From the NCBI GenBank assembly GCA_903884945.1, contig CAISGR010000185.1, positions 1 to 48,608 of the forward strand: 48,608 nt of DNA. Direction: 5' to 3'. Position 1 is the first letter of the stretch. Every line of letters begins with the position of its first letter. The notes below the pieces were generated by a model. That model saw only the letters and a list, made by a program, of their open reading frames with translations, did no database searches and was not told the origin of the DNA. Both the position numbers and the translations under genes were made by a program. Shown one piece after another: positions 32,782 to 40,611 of this stretch. The stretch is from an uncultured bacterium (GTDB taxonomy: Bacteria; Pseudomonadota; Alphaproteobacteria; Sphingomonadales; Sphingomonadaceae).

Positions 32782-33690
32782 ATGCCGATGCGAGTCGTGG
32801 CGATGATGGCGGCGCTTCTGATGCTCGCCGGATGCGAACAGGCGCCCGGACAAACCGACGGCGGAGGCGGAACGACCACCCCACAGGCCGGCGGCGACTC
32901 CATCCCGAGCAGTTCGTTCGACTATCGCTATGCCTTCCGCATGCCTTCATCCCGCATCGCCGCGGTGCAGGAGAGCCACGCAAAGGGGTGTGATCAGCTC
33001 GGCCCCTCGCGGTGCCGCATCACAGCGATGCGCTACACGGTGGACGACCAGAATCATGTGACTGCGGCCCTCACCCTGAAGCTCGATCCCACCCTGGCCC
33101 GCGCCTTCGGCAAGGCCGCGATCGGAACGGTGAAGGACGCGGGCGGAACGCTGACCAAGGCCGATATTGCGGGTGCGGATTCGGCGGCCGCCGCCGGCCG
33201 GAGCGATATGGTGATCGCGCGATTGCGGGATTCGCTGGGCAATGCCGAGGCACAATTGCGCGGCCAGCTGTCGGACGGGCAACGCGCGCTGATCGTCGCC
33301 AAGGCGGAGCGGCTGCGCGCCGCCATCGCAACGATCGGCGAGGTCGACCAGGGCGCCGGAACAAGCGTCGCGACCACTCCGCTCATCCTGACGTACGGCT
33401 CTGGCGGCCCTGCCGGCGGCCTGGGCAGTTCGGACGCGACCTTCGACACGGCCGGCCAGACCCTGCTCTCGTCATTGGCCGGACTGGCGACCGTGCTCGC
33501 CGGAATCGGCCCATGGCTGATCCTCCTGCTCGGCGGCGCGCTGATCCTGCGCCGCATCGTCCAGGGGCCCGCCGACCAGATGCCGGCACCCGAAATTCCG
33601 CCTGCCCCGCCAGAATCGGCGGAAGGCCGCAATGTCATCCAGCGCTGGTTCGCCCGCGACGAACATCACGAGCGGGAAACGGTCGAATAG
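32782..33690 (+). CDS. DUF4349-type lipoprotein
   Basis: The 302-residue protein opens with a lipoprotein signal MPMRVVAMMAALLMLAGCEQ, then a disordered Gly/Thr/Gln region, a periplasmic part with YAFRMPSSRIAAVQESHAKGC and coiled-coil stretches (DSLGNAEAQLRGQLSDGQRALIVAKAERLR), and a C-terminal membrane helix (about 240-262, LATVLAGIGPWLILLLGGALIL). That architecture is DUF4349. The Cys at the lipobox anchors the N-terminus to the outer leaflet while the helix holds the other end. Function unknown. The gap before it has a TATACT box at 32751-32756. Confidence 0.78.
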   Translation: MPMRVVAMMAALLMLAGCEQAPGQTDGGGGTTTPQAGGDSIPSSSFDYRYAFRMPSSRIAAVQESHAKGCDQLGPSRCRITAMRYTVDDQNHVTAALTLKLDPTLARAFGKAAIGTVKDAGGTLTKADIAGADSAAAAGRSDMVIARLRDSLGNAEAQLRGQLSDGQRALIVAKAERLRAAIATIGEVDQGAGTSVATTPLILTYGSGGPAGGLGSSDATFDTAGQTLLSSLAGLATVLAGIGPWLILLLGGALILRRIVQGPADQMPAPEIPPAPPESAEGRNVIQRWFARDEHHERETVE

Positions 33691-33985
33691 AGGGACAAGG
33701 CCGCCCGCCCCGGCGCGTCGACCCGTCATCGTGATGGAAGGTGGAGGCGGGGAACGATTGAGGTGGCCTCTGCCGTCGGCGATGCTCTTTCGGCCAACCG
33801 TGCCGACCGCGGCTCGCGGGGTTTCGGACCGCTTCTTCCGGGTCCTGCGGCGGCGGACACCAGGGAGGCCGCGCCCCCAAGTTGATTGCGCCGCCAGCCG
33901 CCTTTCGATATAGCAACGCCTATTCCGGCCCCGGCCCGCGCACTCTGCGCCGCCGGGGCTGCTCATTTTCGAGGGTAATGCCATC
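33691..33985. other. Gene-free promoter region of purC
   Basis: No protein gene is supported in these 295 bases. TTGATT at about 33882 and an AT-rich GATATAG about 19 bases later could be a purC promoter. Weak GC stems occur (GGACC...GGGTCC). I see no recognisable purine riboswitch fold. Confidence 0.4.
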
Positions 33986-34765
33986 ATGGCTCGCCGCCGC
34001 CAGATTTACGAAGGCAAGGCCAAGATCCTGTACGAGGGCCCCGAGCCCGGCACGCTGATCCAGTATTTCAAGGATGATGCCACCGCGTTCAACGCCCAGA
34101 AGAAGGGCACGATCAGCGGCAAGGGCGTGCTCAACAATCGGATTTCGGAGCATATCTTCACGCTGCTCGGCCATATCGGCGTGCCGACGCATTTCATCCG
34201 CCGCCTCAACATGCGCGAGCAGCTGATCCGACAGGTGGAGATCATTCCGGTCGAGGTGGTGATCCGCAATGTAGCCGCCGGATCGCTCTCGACCCGGCTC
34301 GGCATCGAAGAGGGCACGCAACTGCCCCGCACGATCATCGAATATTATTACAAGGACGATGCGCTCGGCGATCCCATGATCACCGACGAGCACATCGCGG
34401 CGTTCGGCTGGGCGAGCCAGGAGGAGATGCACGACATCGCCGACCTCGCGATCCGGGTGAACGACTTCCTGTGCGGACTGTTCGCCGGAATCGGCATCCG
34501 CCTGGTCGACTTCAAGCTCGAATTCGGGCGCATCTGGGACAACGACTATGCCCGGGTGATTCTCGCGGACGAGATCAGCCCCGATGGCTGTCGCCTATGG
34601 GACATGGAAACCAACGAGAAGCTCGACAAGGATCGCTTCCGTCGGGATCTGGGCGGCGAAGTCGAAGCCTATCAGGAAGTGGCCCGTCGGCTTGGCCTGC
34701 TGCCGGAGGGCGCGGACAGCGCCGTGCTCGATCTCGAGAAGCACCGCCTGAGCAAGGGCAAATAG
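33986..34765 (+). CDS. purC: Phosphoribosylaminoimidazole-succinocarboxamide synthase
   Basis: A 259-residue SAICAR synthase: [51 protein letters not shown], then [21 protein letters not shown] and [13 protein letters not shown]. These are the ATP- and aspartate-binding blocks. It joins CAIR with aspartate in de novo IMP synthesis. It is followed, 135 bases downstream, by purS-purQ, the expected neighbours in alphaproteobacteria. The ATG at 33986 is the family start. Confidence 0.96.
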   Translation: MARRRQIYEGKAKILYEGPEPGTLIQYFKDDATAFNAQKKGTISGKGVLNNRISEHIFTLLGHIGVPTHFIRRLNMREQLIRQVEIIPVEVVIRNVAAGSLSTRLGIEEGTQLPRTIIEYYYKDDALGDPMITDEHIAAFGWASQEEMHDIADLAIRVNDFLCGLFAGIGIRLVDFKLEFGRIWDNDYARVILADEISPDGCRLWDMETNEKLDKDRFRRDLGGEVEAYQEVARRLGLLPEGADSAVLDLEKHRLSKGK

Positions 34766-34900
34766 CGGCCCGCCCCGTCCGCGTTGTGGCTCCGGCATCG
34801 CGCCGCCCGCTTTCGCGCACTGGAATTCATCCATGAAGCTTGCGGCGGGCGCGGCTGCCCGCCATAGGGTCGCCAACTGTCCCAAGCCCAGGAATCGCCC

Positions 34901-35131
34901 ATGAAGCTCCGTATCTTCGTCACGCTGAAGAACGGCGTGCTCGATCCACAGGGCAGGGCCATCCACAAGGCGCTGGAAGGGCTGGGCTTTGACGGCGTCA
35001 ACGATGTGCGCGCCGGCAAGCTGATCGAGCTCGACGTCGCGGACGACACCAGCGACGCGAGCATCGACGAGATGTGCCGCAAGCTCCTCGCCAATACCGT
35101 CATCGAAAACTACCGGGTGGAACGCGCATGA
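34901..35131 (+). CDS. purS: Phosphoribosylformylglycinamidine synthase subunit PurS
   Basis: The 76-residue protein matches PurS throughout: [30 protein letters not shown], then [14 protein letters not shown] and [16 protein letters not shown]. PurS bridges PurQ and PurL in the FGAM synthase complex and helps ammonia transfer. Its stop overlaps the purQ ATG (ATGA), a usual coupling. The ATG at 34901 is the only candidate in frame at the right length. Confidence 0.96.
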   Translation: MKLRIFVTLKNGVLDPQGRAIHKALEGLGFDGVNDVRAGKLIELDVADDTSDASIDEMCRKLLANTVIENYRVERA

Positions 35132-35796
35132 AGACCGCCGTCATCGTCTTTCCGGGCTCGAACTGCGACCGCGACATCGCCGTCGCGCTGGAAGCGGTGA
35201 TGGGCGTGAAGCCCGCGATGGTATGGCACGGCGAGACCGCGCTTCCAGCGGGCACCGGCCTGGTCGCCCTCCCCGGCGGCTTTTCCTATGGCGACTATCT
35301 CCGCTCCGGCGCCGTCGCGGCACGATCTCCGATCATGCGCGCGGTCGTGGAAGCGGCCGATGGCGGCCTGCCGGTACTTGGCATCTGCAATGGCTTCCAG
35401 GTGCTCACCGAGGCAGGGTTGCTGCCCGGCGCGCTGATGCGAAACGAGGGGCTCAACTTCGTCTGTCGCGACGTCGAGTTGACCGTCGCTAACGCGCAGT
35501 CCGCCTTCACCAGCCGCTATGGCCAGGGTGAGAAGATCACGATCCCGGTCGCGCATCATGACGGCAATTATTTCGCCGATACCGAGACGCTCGATCGCCT
35601 CGAAGGCGAAGGCCGCGTCGCGTTCCGCTATACGGGCGATGTCAACGGCTCCGCGCGAAAGATCGCCGGTGTGCTCAATGCTGCCGGCAATGTGCTGGGC
35701 ATGATGCCGCATCCGGAGCGCCGCATCGAGGCAGCCCATGGCGGCATTGACGGCCGCCGCCTGTTCGAGGGGCTGCTCGAAACCGTCGGGGCCTGA
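35128..35796 (+). CDS. purQ: Phosphoribosylformylglycinamidine synthase subunit PurQ
   Basis: The 222-residue class I glutamine amidotransferase has GICNGFQ with nucleophile Cys87, the PHPERR segment with His195 and Glu197 completing the triad, and [16 protein letters not shown]. It releases ammonia from glutamine for PurL in step four of purine synthesis. The start at 35128 overlaps purS. purL, the third subunit, is not in this window: after purQ comes a hairpin and then tRNA genes, so the operon ends here. Confidence 0.96.
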   Translation: MKTAVIVFPGSNCDRDIAVALEAVMGVKPAMVWHGETALPAGTGLVALPGGFSYGDYLRSGAVAARSPIMRAVVEAADGGLPVLGICNGFQVLTEAGLLPGALMRNEGLNFVCRDVELTVANAQSAFTSRYGQGEKITIPVAHHDGNYFADTETLDRLEGEGRVAFRYTGDVNGSARKIAGVLNAAGNVLGMMPHPERRIEAAHGGIDGRRLFEGLLETVGA

Positions 35797-35805
35797 CCAT
35801 CGTTG

Positions 35806-35835
35806 GTGCAAGTTTAGCCAAATAGGCTCTTGCAC
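35806..35835 (+). terminator. Hairpin ending the purC-purS-purQ unit
   Basis: GTGCAAG (35806-35812) pairs with CTTGCAC (35829-35835), and AGCC pairs with GGCT inside, giving 11 pairs with a TTT bulge and an AAATA loop. ATTTCTC follows. It starts nine bases after the purQ stop. The U tract is imperfect, so it may be a terminator or an mRNA 3'-end stabiliser. Confidence 0.55.
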
Positions 35836-36059
35836 ATTTCTCGGCCCGGTGACATAGACCACCGCATGTACCCGACTCTGCCTGCCACGCGACCGCACCT
35901 CACCTGTCGACATTGACGGACGCGTAACCGCGCCCGGTGTCCGGGGTGCTGTTCACCTGACACGACCGCCCCGGGCACGAGTTGCCCGACATGTGCTCGA
36001 TTGCAGACACGATCTGCCAAAGCACCCATAAAACCAAGATATTTATGCTGCCTTCAGGT

Positions 36060-36132
36060 GTGGCCGAACGCAATGCAGTGCGCGGTCGGTTTGTGATTCC
36101 GATGATAGCGGGTGCAAATCCCGCCGGTCACC
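36060..36132 (+). tRNA. tRNA-His(GUG)-like gene, divergent
   Basis: The sequence folds as a tRNA: acceptor GTGGCCG/CGGTCAC (seven pairs, one G-U), a short D stem CGCA/TGCG, an anticodon arm TCGGT-TTGTGAT-TCCGA with anticodon GTG (His), and T stem GCGGG/CCCGC. Several features are non-canonical: A at position 8, a D loop ATGCAG without the GG pair, a T loop TGCAAAT instead of TTCRANT, and three bases between D and anticodon arms. The nucleotide before G1 is T, so the usual G-1 is not encoded, and the 3' end reads CCCT rather than CCCA. It is either a lineage-specific His tRNA or a decayed copy. It lies 18 bases before tRNA-Cys. Confidence 0.6.
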
Positions 36133-36149
36133 CCTGAGGGCAGCAGCAG

Positions 36150-36224
36150 GTCCGGATGGCGAAATGGGAACGCAGCGGGTTGCAACCCCGCGACGAGCCG
36201 GTTCGATTCCGGCTCCGGACTCCA
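36150..36224 (+). tRNA. tRNA-Cys (anticodon GCA)
   Basis: The 75-base cloverleaf has acceptor GTCCGGA/TCCGGAC (seven perfect pairs), anticodon arm GCGGG-TTGCAAC-CCCGC with anticodon GCA, T arm GCCGG-TTCGATT-CCGGC, discriminator T and encoded CCA, all typical of tRNA-Cys. The D stem is short, as in other Cys tRNAs. Confidence 0.95.
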
Positions 36225-36254
36225 CATGTTTGAACCCATATGGTTAAAGTATCG

Positions 36255-37043
36255 TCAGATCCGCGCGTGAAACGGCGAGAAGTCGGTGCCGCGGTCGTAG
36301 ACATCCACCCCTTCACGGCGTTTCAGGAACCCGACCACCGCATAGGTAACGGGCGTGAGGATCACTTCCCAGCTCACCTTCAGCACGAACTGGCTGAGCA
36401 TCACCGCGAACATGGCAGCGACCGGCCAGTCGGGAAGACCGTAAAATGCCAGAGGATAGAAAATCAGGCTGTCCGCCCCCTCGCCGACAATCGTGCTGCC
36501 GATCGTGCGGGTCCAGAGCATCTTGCCTTCGGTCCAGATCTTCATCTTGGCCAGCACGAAAGAATTGAGCAGGTCCCCTGTCCAGAACGCGCAGAGCGAC
36601 GCAAAGGCGATTCGCCCGCCAATCCCCACGCTGATATAGGGAAAGGTGTCGACGAAGTGCGGTGGTTCCCCGAACACATATTGATAATGGCCCTGCCCGT
36701 TCCAGTCGGCGGCGGGCGGCAAGGCGACTACCGTCCACTCCATCACGACGAGAAAAGACAGGGCGACGAACCCAGCCCAGACCGCACGCCGGGCGCGGGC
36801 GTAGCCATAGACTTCGGTGAGCACGTCATCGAGGAGATAGGAGAGCGGGAAAAAGAGGATGCCCGCACCAAAAGGCCACAATCCGATCCAGGGCAGATCC
36901 ACCACCGCGCGCTTGCCTGCCCCCACGACATTCGAGAGCACCAGGATCACCACGAACGCCACCATGACGAAATCGAAATAGCGGAATTCGCGGCCAGCGA
37001 TCTCCCGCGCGGTGACGGCCTGCGGTCTGCCCGTGTCGTTCAT
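36255..37043 (-). CDS. yhhQ: Queuosine precursor transporter (YhhQ/VUT family)
   Basis: A 262-residue polytopic protein with the VUT family segments FVVILVLSNVVGAGKRAVV, PFGAGILFFPLSYLLDDVLTEVYGYARARRAVWAGF, TRIGSTIVGEGADSLIFYPLAF-like region and VSWEVILTPVTYAVVGFLKRREGVDVYDRGTDFSPF. Six membrane helices are expected. YhhQ proteins import queuosine precursors (preQ0, preQ1) used in tRNA wobble modification of GUN anticodons, including tRNA-His. It lies between two tRNA loci. No preQ1 riboswitch is evident upstream. Confidence 0.9.
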   Translation of the reverse strand: MNDTGRPQAVTAREIAGREFRYFDFVMVAFVVILVLSNVVGAGKRAVVDLPWIGLWPFGAGILFFPLSYLLDDVLTEVYGYARARRAVWAGFVALSFLVVMEWTVVALPPAADWNGQGHYQYVFGEPPHFVDTFPYISVGIGGRIAFASLCAFWTGDLLNSFVLAKMKIWTEGKMLWTRTIGSTIVGEGADSLIFYPLAFYGLPDWPVAAMFAVMLSQFVLKVSWEVILTPVTYAVVGFLKRREGVDVYDRGTDFSPFHARI

Positions 37044-37119
37044 TCTGCGCCCCCTGCTTCGTTTCGAATATGAAGCCGGTTTCGCAGCGTTGCAATCCGC
37101 GCTAGTCCGCGCAATCCGC

Positions 37120-37196
37120 GCGCCCGTAGCTCAGTTGGATAGAGCACGAGACTTCTAATCTTGAGGCCACTGGTTCGAATCCAGTCGGGCGCGCCA
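37120..37196 (+). tRNA. tRNA-Arg (anticodon TCT)
   Basis: A 77-base cloverleaf: acceptor GCGCCCG/CGGGCGC, D arm GCTC...GAGC with AGTTGGATA, anticodon arm CGAGA-CTTCTAA-TCTTG with anticodon TCT, T arm ACTGG-TTCGAAT-CCAGT, discriminator G and encoded CCA. It reads the rare AGA/AGG codons. Confidence 0.96.
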
Positions 37197-37210
37197 ATCT
37201 CGAAAAGCCG

Positions 37211-37972
37211 TCAGCGCGGCCAGGAGAATGAGAGGCCGGTCTCTCCGGTCGCCTCGCCCGTCGGCGCATAGCGGCGTTCCACGATCACACCGCGTCCGCG
37301 GTCATCGATCGCGACCATTGTGCTGCAGCGCGTCCCGTAGACCGGGTTGCGAATGAAGATGGGCGACAGCGTCGGCTCCTGCGGCATATCAGACGGTTGC
37401 GCCGGACGGATGCCAATGTCGGGCAGCGTCTCGTCGCGGAGGCAGTCCAGCAGCGCTTCCGGGCGAGTCGCCCCGGCAGCGATCCAATCCGAAAGCATTG
37501 CCTTGAGCCGCAAGGTCTTGGGCCAGGGTTCGTCGAGCGCGCCATTGGAAAGGCCATAGAGACCGGGCACGAGGATATGGCGGATTGCCTCGGGGCGATT
37601 GGACAGGAACCGGGCCTCTTCCCGATCCGCCATGATCAGATTGAAGGGGTTGAAGTCGGAAAGCTCGGCCGCATCGGCCGCAGCATAGCGCCCCTCGCCG
37701 ACCAGCAGGTCGGTTACGAGCGCGCCGCGCGACGCGCGCGCCGGATCCGGAGCGCCATAGCCCCTGCGGTTCGTGATGACCGCGAAGCGCCCTTCCTCCG
37801 AAACACCGGCCCAGGTTCCGCCCGATTGCAGATCCTTCCCCGCGAGCAGATGCGTCGGGTGATCCCAGCGCGCCAGCGGCGCGGCGGGCCGGTCATGCAA
37901 CTCGTCGCGGTTGCCCGCCATGACCAGCAGCCATCGCGGATGGGATCGCCATGCAAGGGCCAGGATGCACAT
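37211..37972 (-). CDS. NRDE family protein (TANGO2-like)
   Basis: A 253-residue protein with the family opening MCILALAWRSHPRWLLVMAGNRDELHDRPAAPLARW, in which Cys2 may be the N-terminal nucleophile and NRDE gives the family name, then DLQSGGTWAGVSEEGRFAVITNRR and a late PVYGTRCSTMVAIDDRGRG. Bacterial members are poorly characterised and resemble Ntn-hydrolase-like folds. The ATG at 37972 is exact for the family; an upstream extension is noise. It is convergent with the tRNA-Arg gene. Confidence 0.9.
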   Translation of the reverse strand: MCILALAWRSHPRWLLVMAGNRDELHDRPAAPLARWDHPTHLLAGKDLQSGGTWAGVSEEGRFAVITNRRGYGAPDPARASRGALVTDLLVGEGRYAAADAAELSDFNPFNLIMADREEARFLSNRPEAIRHILVPGLYGLSNGALDEPWPKTLRLKAMLSDWIAAGATRPEALLDCLRDETLPDIGIRPAQPSDMPQEPTLSPIFIRNPVYGTRCSTMVAIDDRGRGVIVERRYAPTGEATGETGLSFSWPR

Positions 37973-38116
37973 CGCGCGACCATTGCGCCCGAAGGCGTGC
38001 CAAGGCGATGGGGAATCGCGCCATACGCCCCGGCCACGTCCGTAGCATCCCCAATGCCGCGCCTTGCTGCACTGCGGTAGCAGGCAGGCCTCCGAGCGCA
38101 TTTTTGGGCTGTAAAA

Positions 38117-39541
38117 TTGGCGAATCGTACCAAAGCCGTCATCCGGTCACTCGCAGCCACGCTTTTGCTGAGCGGGTGTTCGTTGACGCCCGCACCAATG
38201 CATCCAGCGCTGCCGGTTCCGGCGAGCTACACCCCGCCGCAGGAAATACCGACCGGAGACTCGGTGGCGCGTATCGGCTGGCGCGACTTCTTCGCTGACC
38301 CGGAACTGCAGGCGCTGATCGGCCGCGCCCTCGACAATAATCGCGACCTCCAGGCTGCCGCCGCGCGGATCGAGCAGGCGCGCGCCGGCGTGCGTGCGCG
38401 TGGCGCCGACCTCGCGCCCCAGGTGAGCGGATCGCTCGGTGCCGCGAAAATCGGCCTGCCGGACAACCTCTCGCTGCTGTTGGGAGATGACACGCTCACC
38501 AGCTATAACGGACTGCTCCAGACCAGCTGGGAAATCGATCTGTTCGGCCGCCTGCGCAGCCTGCGCGCTGCCGCATTGGAGCAATATCTGGCGAACGCCG
38601 AGGCGCGGCGCGGCCTCGCCACCAGCCTGATCGGGCAAGTTGCCGCCGGATATCTCGCCGATCGCGAATATGCCGAGCGGCTGGCACTGGCGCGCGACAC
38701 GCTGGCGAACCGCGAGCGATCGCTCCACATCCTGACGCGGCGCTATCAGGTCGGTTCGGGCTCGAACGTCGAGGTTACGCAGGCAGAAACACTACGGACG
38801 CAGGCAGTGGGCGAAATCCAGGCGATCGAACTGGCACGCGCGCAGAACCTGAACGCGCTGGCCCTGCTGGTGGGCGAGCCGGTCGCCGAGTCCTCTTTCC
38901 GCCACGACCTGGAACAAGTCGGGCTCGACCAGCCGATTCCCGCCGGCCTTCCCTCGGCGCTGCTCGTCAACCGGCCCGATATCGTCGCCGCCGAACATCA
39001 GCTCCGCCGCGCAGAGGCGAATATCGGCGCTGCCCGCGCCGCCTTTCTCCCCTCGATCAGCCTCACCGGCATGGCCGGAAGCACGAGCGGCGACCTGGAC
39101 GGCCTGTTCGGCACGGGAACCGGCCTCTGGCTGTTCCGCCCCAGCATCTCGCTCCCGATCTTCACCGCTGGAAAGCTGCACGCCAACCTCCGGCTGAGCG
39201 AGGCGCAGCGCGCTGAGATGCTCGCCGGCTATGACAAGGCAATCCAGTCAGCCTTTCGTGACGTCGCCGATGCACTGGCGCAACGGCGCTGGCTCGCCGA
39301 GCAGATCGCCACCACCGAGCAGGCGATCACGGCACTGGCCGAGCGTTTGCGACTTGCCCAGTTGCGTTACGATGCCGGGCGGTCAGCCTATCTCGAGGTG
39401 CTCGACGCCGAGCGCGATCGCTTCTCCACCCAGCAGAAGCTGATCCAGTTGCGCCGCGCCTGGCTCGCAAGCGGCGTCGCTCTTTATGCCGCGCTGGGCG
39501 GCGGCTTTCCCGAACCAGAATCGCAGGGACGTAATCCATGA
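38117..39541 (+). CDS. Outer-membrane efflux factor (OprM/NodT family lipoprotein)
   Basis: The 474-residue protein has a lipoprotein signal with lipobox LLLSGC (Cys21) and two OEP repeats: GWRDFFADPELQALIGRALDNNRDLQAAAARIEQARA in the first half and RPDIVAAEHQLRRAEANIGAARAAFLPSISLTG in the second, with long coiled coils typical of TolC-like channels. It forms the outer-membrane duct of an efflux pump. It overlaps the HlyD gene by ATGA. The start is TTG at 38117, since no ATG or GTG lies in frame before the signal; this start is less certain. Confidence 0.92.
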   Translation: MANRTKAVIRSLAATLLLSGCSLTPAPMHPALPVPASYTPPQEIPTGDSVARIGWRDFFADPELQALIGRALDNNRDLQAAAARIEQARAGVRARGADLAPQVSGSLGAAKIGLPDNLSLLLGDDTLTSYNGLLQTSWEIDLFGRLRSLRAAALEQYLANAEARRGLATSLIGQVAAGYLADREYAERLALARDTLANRERSLHILTRRYQVGSGSNVEVTQAETLRTQAVGEIQAIELARAQNLNALALLVGEPVAESSFRHDLEQVGLDQPIPAGLPSALLVNRPDIVAAEHQLRRAEANIGAARAAFLPSISLTGMAGSTSGDLDGLFGTGTGLWLFRPSISLPIFTAGKLHANLRLSEAQRAEMLAGYDKAIQSAFRDVADALAQRRWLAEQIATTEQAITALAERLRLAQLRYDAGRSAYLEVLDAERDRFSTQQKLIQLRRAWLASGVALYAALGGGFPEPESQGRNP

Positions 39542-40611
39542 AAGCTGGCTGGAGCAAATGGGCGATCCGATTCGGCATCGCCGCCGTCCTTGTAGCTGTG
39601 GCGCTGATCGCCCGGCATTATCTCACCCGCGATCCGTTGGGCCTCGGCATCGCGAGCGGCAATGGCCGGATCGAAGCGACCGAAGTCGACATCTCCGCAA
39701 AGGTACCAGGGCGTATCCGCACGATCCTGGCCAGGGAAGGCGACGAGGTGAAAGCGGGCCAGATCCTCGCCACGATCGACGTGGACGCGTTGCAGGCGCA
39801 GCGATCGCAGGCCGAAGCGCAGGTCCAGGGCACCGTTACCGCGGTGCAATCCGCCCGGATGCAGGTGGCGCAGGCGTTGAGCCAGCGTGCGGCCGCCGTC
39901 GCGCAACTCCGCCAGCGTGAGGCGGATCTCGGTGCTGCGCGGCGCCATCTCGGGCGCTCGACCGAACTCGCCGCCGAAGGCGCAACGCCGAGGCAGGAGC
40001 AGGAAGACGATCATGCGCGCCTGCAAAGCGCGCAAGCTGCCGTCGATGCCGCGCAGGCGCAGATCGATGCCATCGACGCCACCATCGCCACCGCGCGATC
40101 GCAGGTTGCGGGCGCGCGCGCCAATGTCGAAGCGGCACAGGCGGCAACCCGGCAGCTCGACGTGAATATCGAGGACGCCGTGCTCCGCGCGCCGCGCGCT
40201 GGCCGCGTCCAGTATCGCATCGCCGAGCCGGGCGAAGTGGTGGGTGCAGGCGGCAAGGTGCTCAACCTCATCGACCTGAGCGACGTCTATCTCACCTTCT
40301 TCCTGCCCGAGCAGGCCGTGGGCCATGTCGGGCTGGGCGACGAGGCGCGGATCGTGCTCGATTCAGCATCCGATCACGTGATCCCGGCGCGCATCTCGTT
40401 CGTCGCGGACGTGGCGCAATTCACCCCCAAGACAGTCGAGACGAAGGACGAGCGCCAGAAGCTGATGTTTCGCGTGCGCGCCTCGATCGATCCGGCCGTG
40501 CTCGCGCGCTATCGCGCGCAGGTTAAGTCGGGCTTGCCGGGCATGGCCTATGTGCGGATCGATCCGAGCAAGCCCTGGCCCGCCAAGCTTGCGCTGACGC
40601 CGGCGAAATGA
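39538..40611 (+). CDS. HlyD family periplasmic adaptor
   Basis: A 357-residue membrane-fusion protein: membrane anchor (about 10-28), a biotinyl-lipoyl half motif ([41 protein letters not shown]), long Ala/Gln-rich coiled coils (about 80-190), the second half motif ([31 protein letters not shown]) and beta domains at the end. It connects the inner-membrane ABC components to the outer-membrane factor. It overlaps both neighbours by four bases, indicating translational coupling. Confidence 0.93.
   Translation: MKAGWSKWAIRFGIAAVLVAVALIARHYLTRDPLGLGIASGNGRIEATEVDISAKVPGRIRTILAREGDEVKAGQILATIDVDALQAQRSQAEAQVQGTVTAVQSARMQVAQALSQRAAAVAQLRQREADLGAARRHLGRSTELAAEGATPRQEQEDDHARLQSAQAAVDAAQAQIDAIDATIATARSQVAGARANVEAAQAATRQLDVNIEDAVLRAPRAGRVQYRIAEPGEVVGAGGKVLNLIDLSDVYLTFFLPEQAVGHVGLGDEARIVLDSASDHVIPARISFVADVAQFTPKTVETKDERQKLMFRVRASIDPAVLARYRAQVKSGLPGMAYVRIDPSKPWPAKLALTPAK

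Noticed and set aside
33691..33985. A purine riboswitch before purC
   Set aside because: No conserved three-way-junction core was found in the 295-base leader.
36060..37196. A genomic island inserted at the tRNA genes
   Set aside because: No integrase or direct repeat of a tRNA 3' end is visible, and the intervening gene is an ordinary YhhQ transporter.
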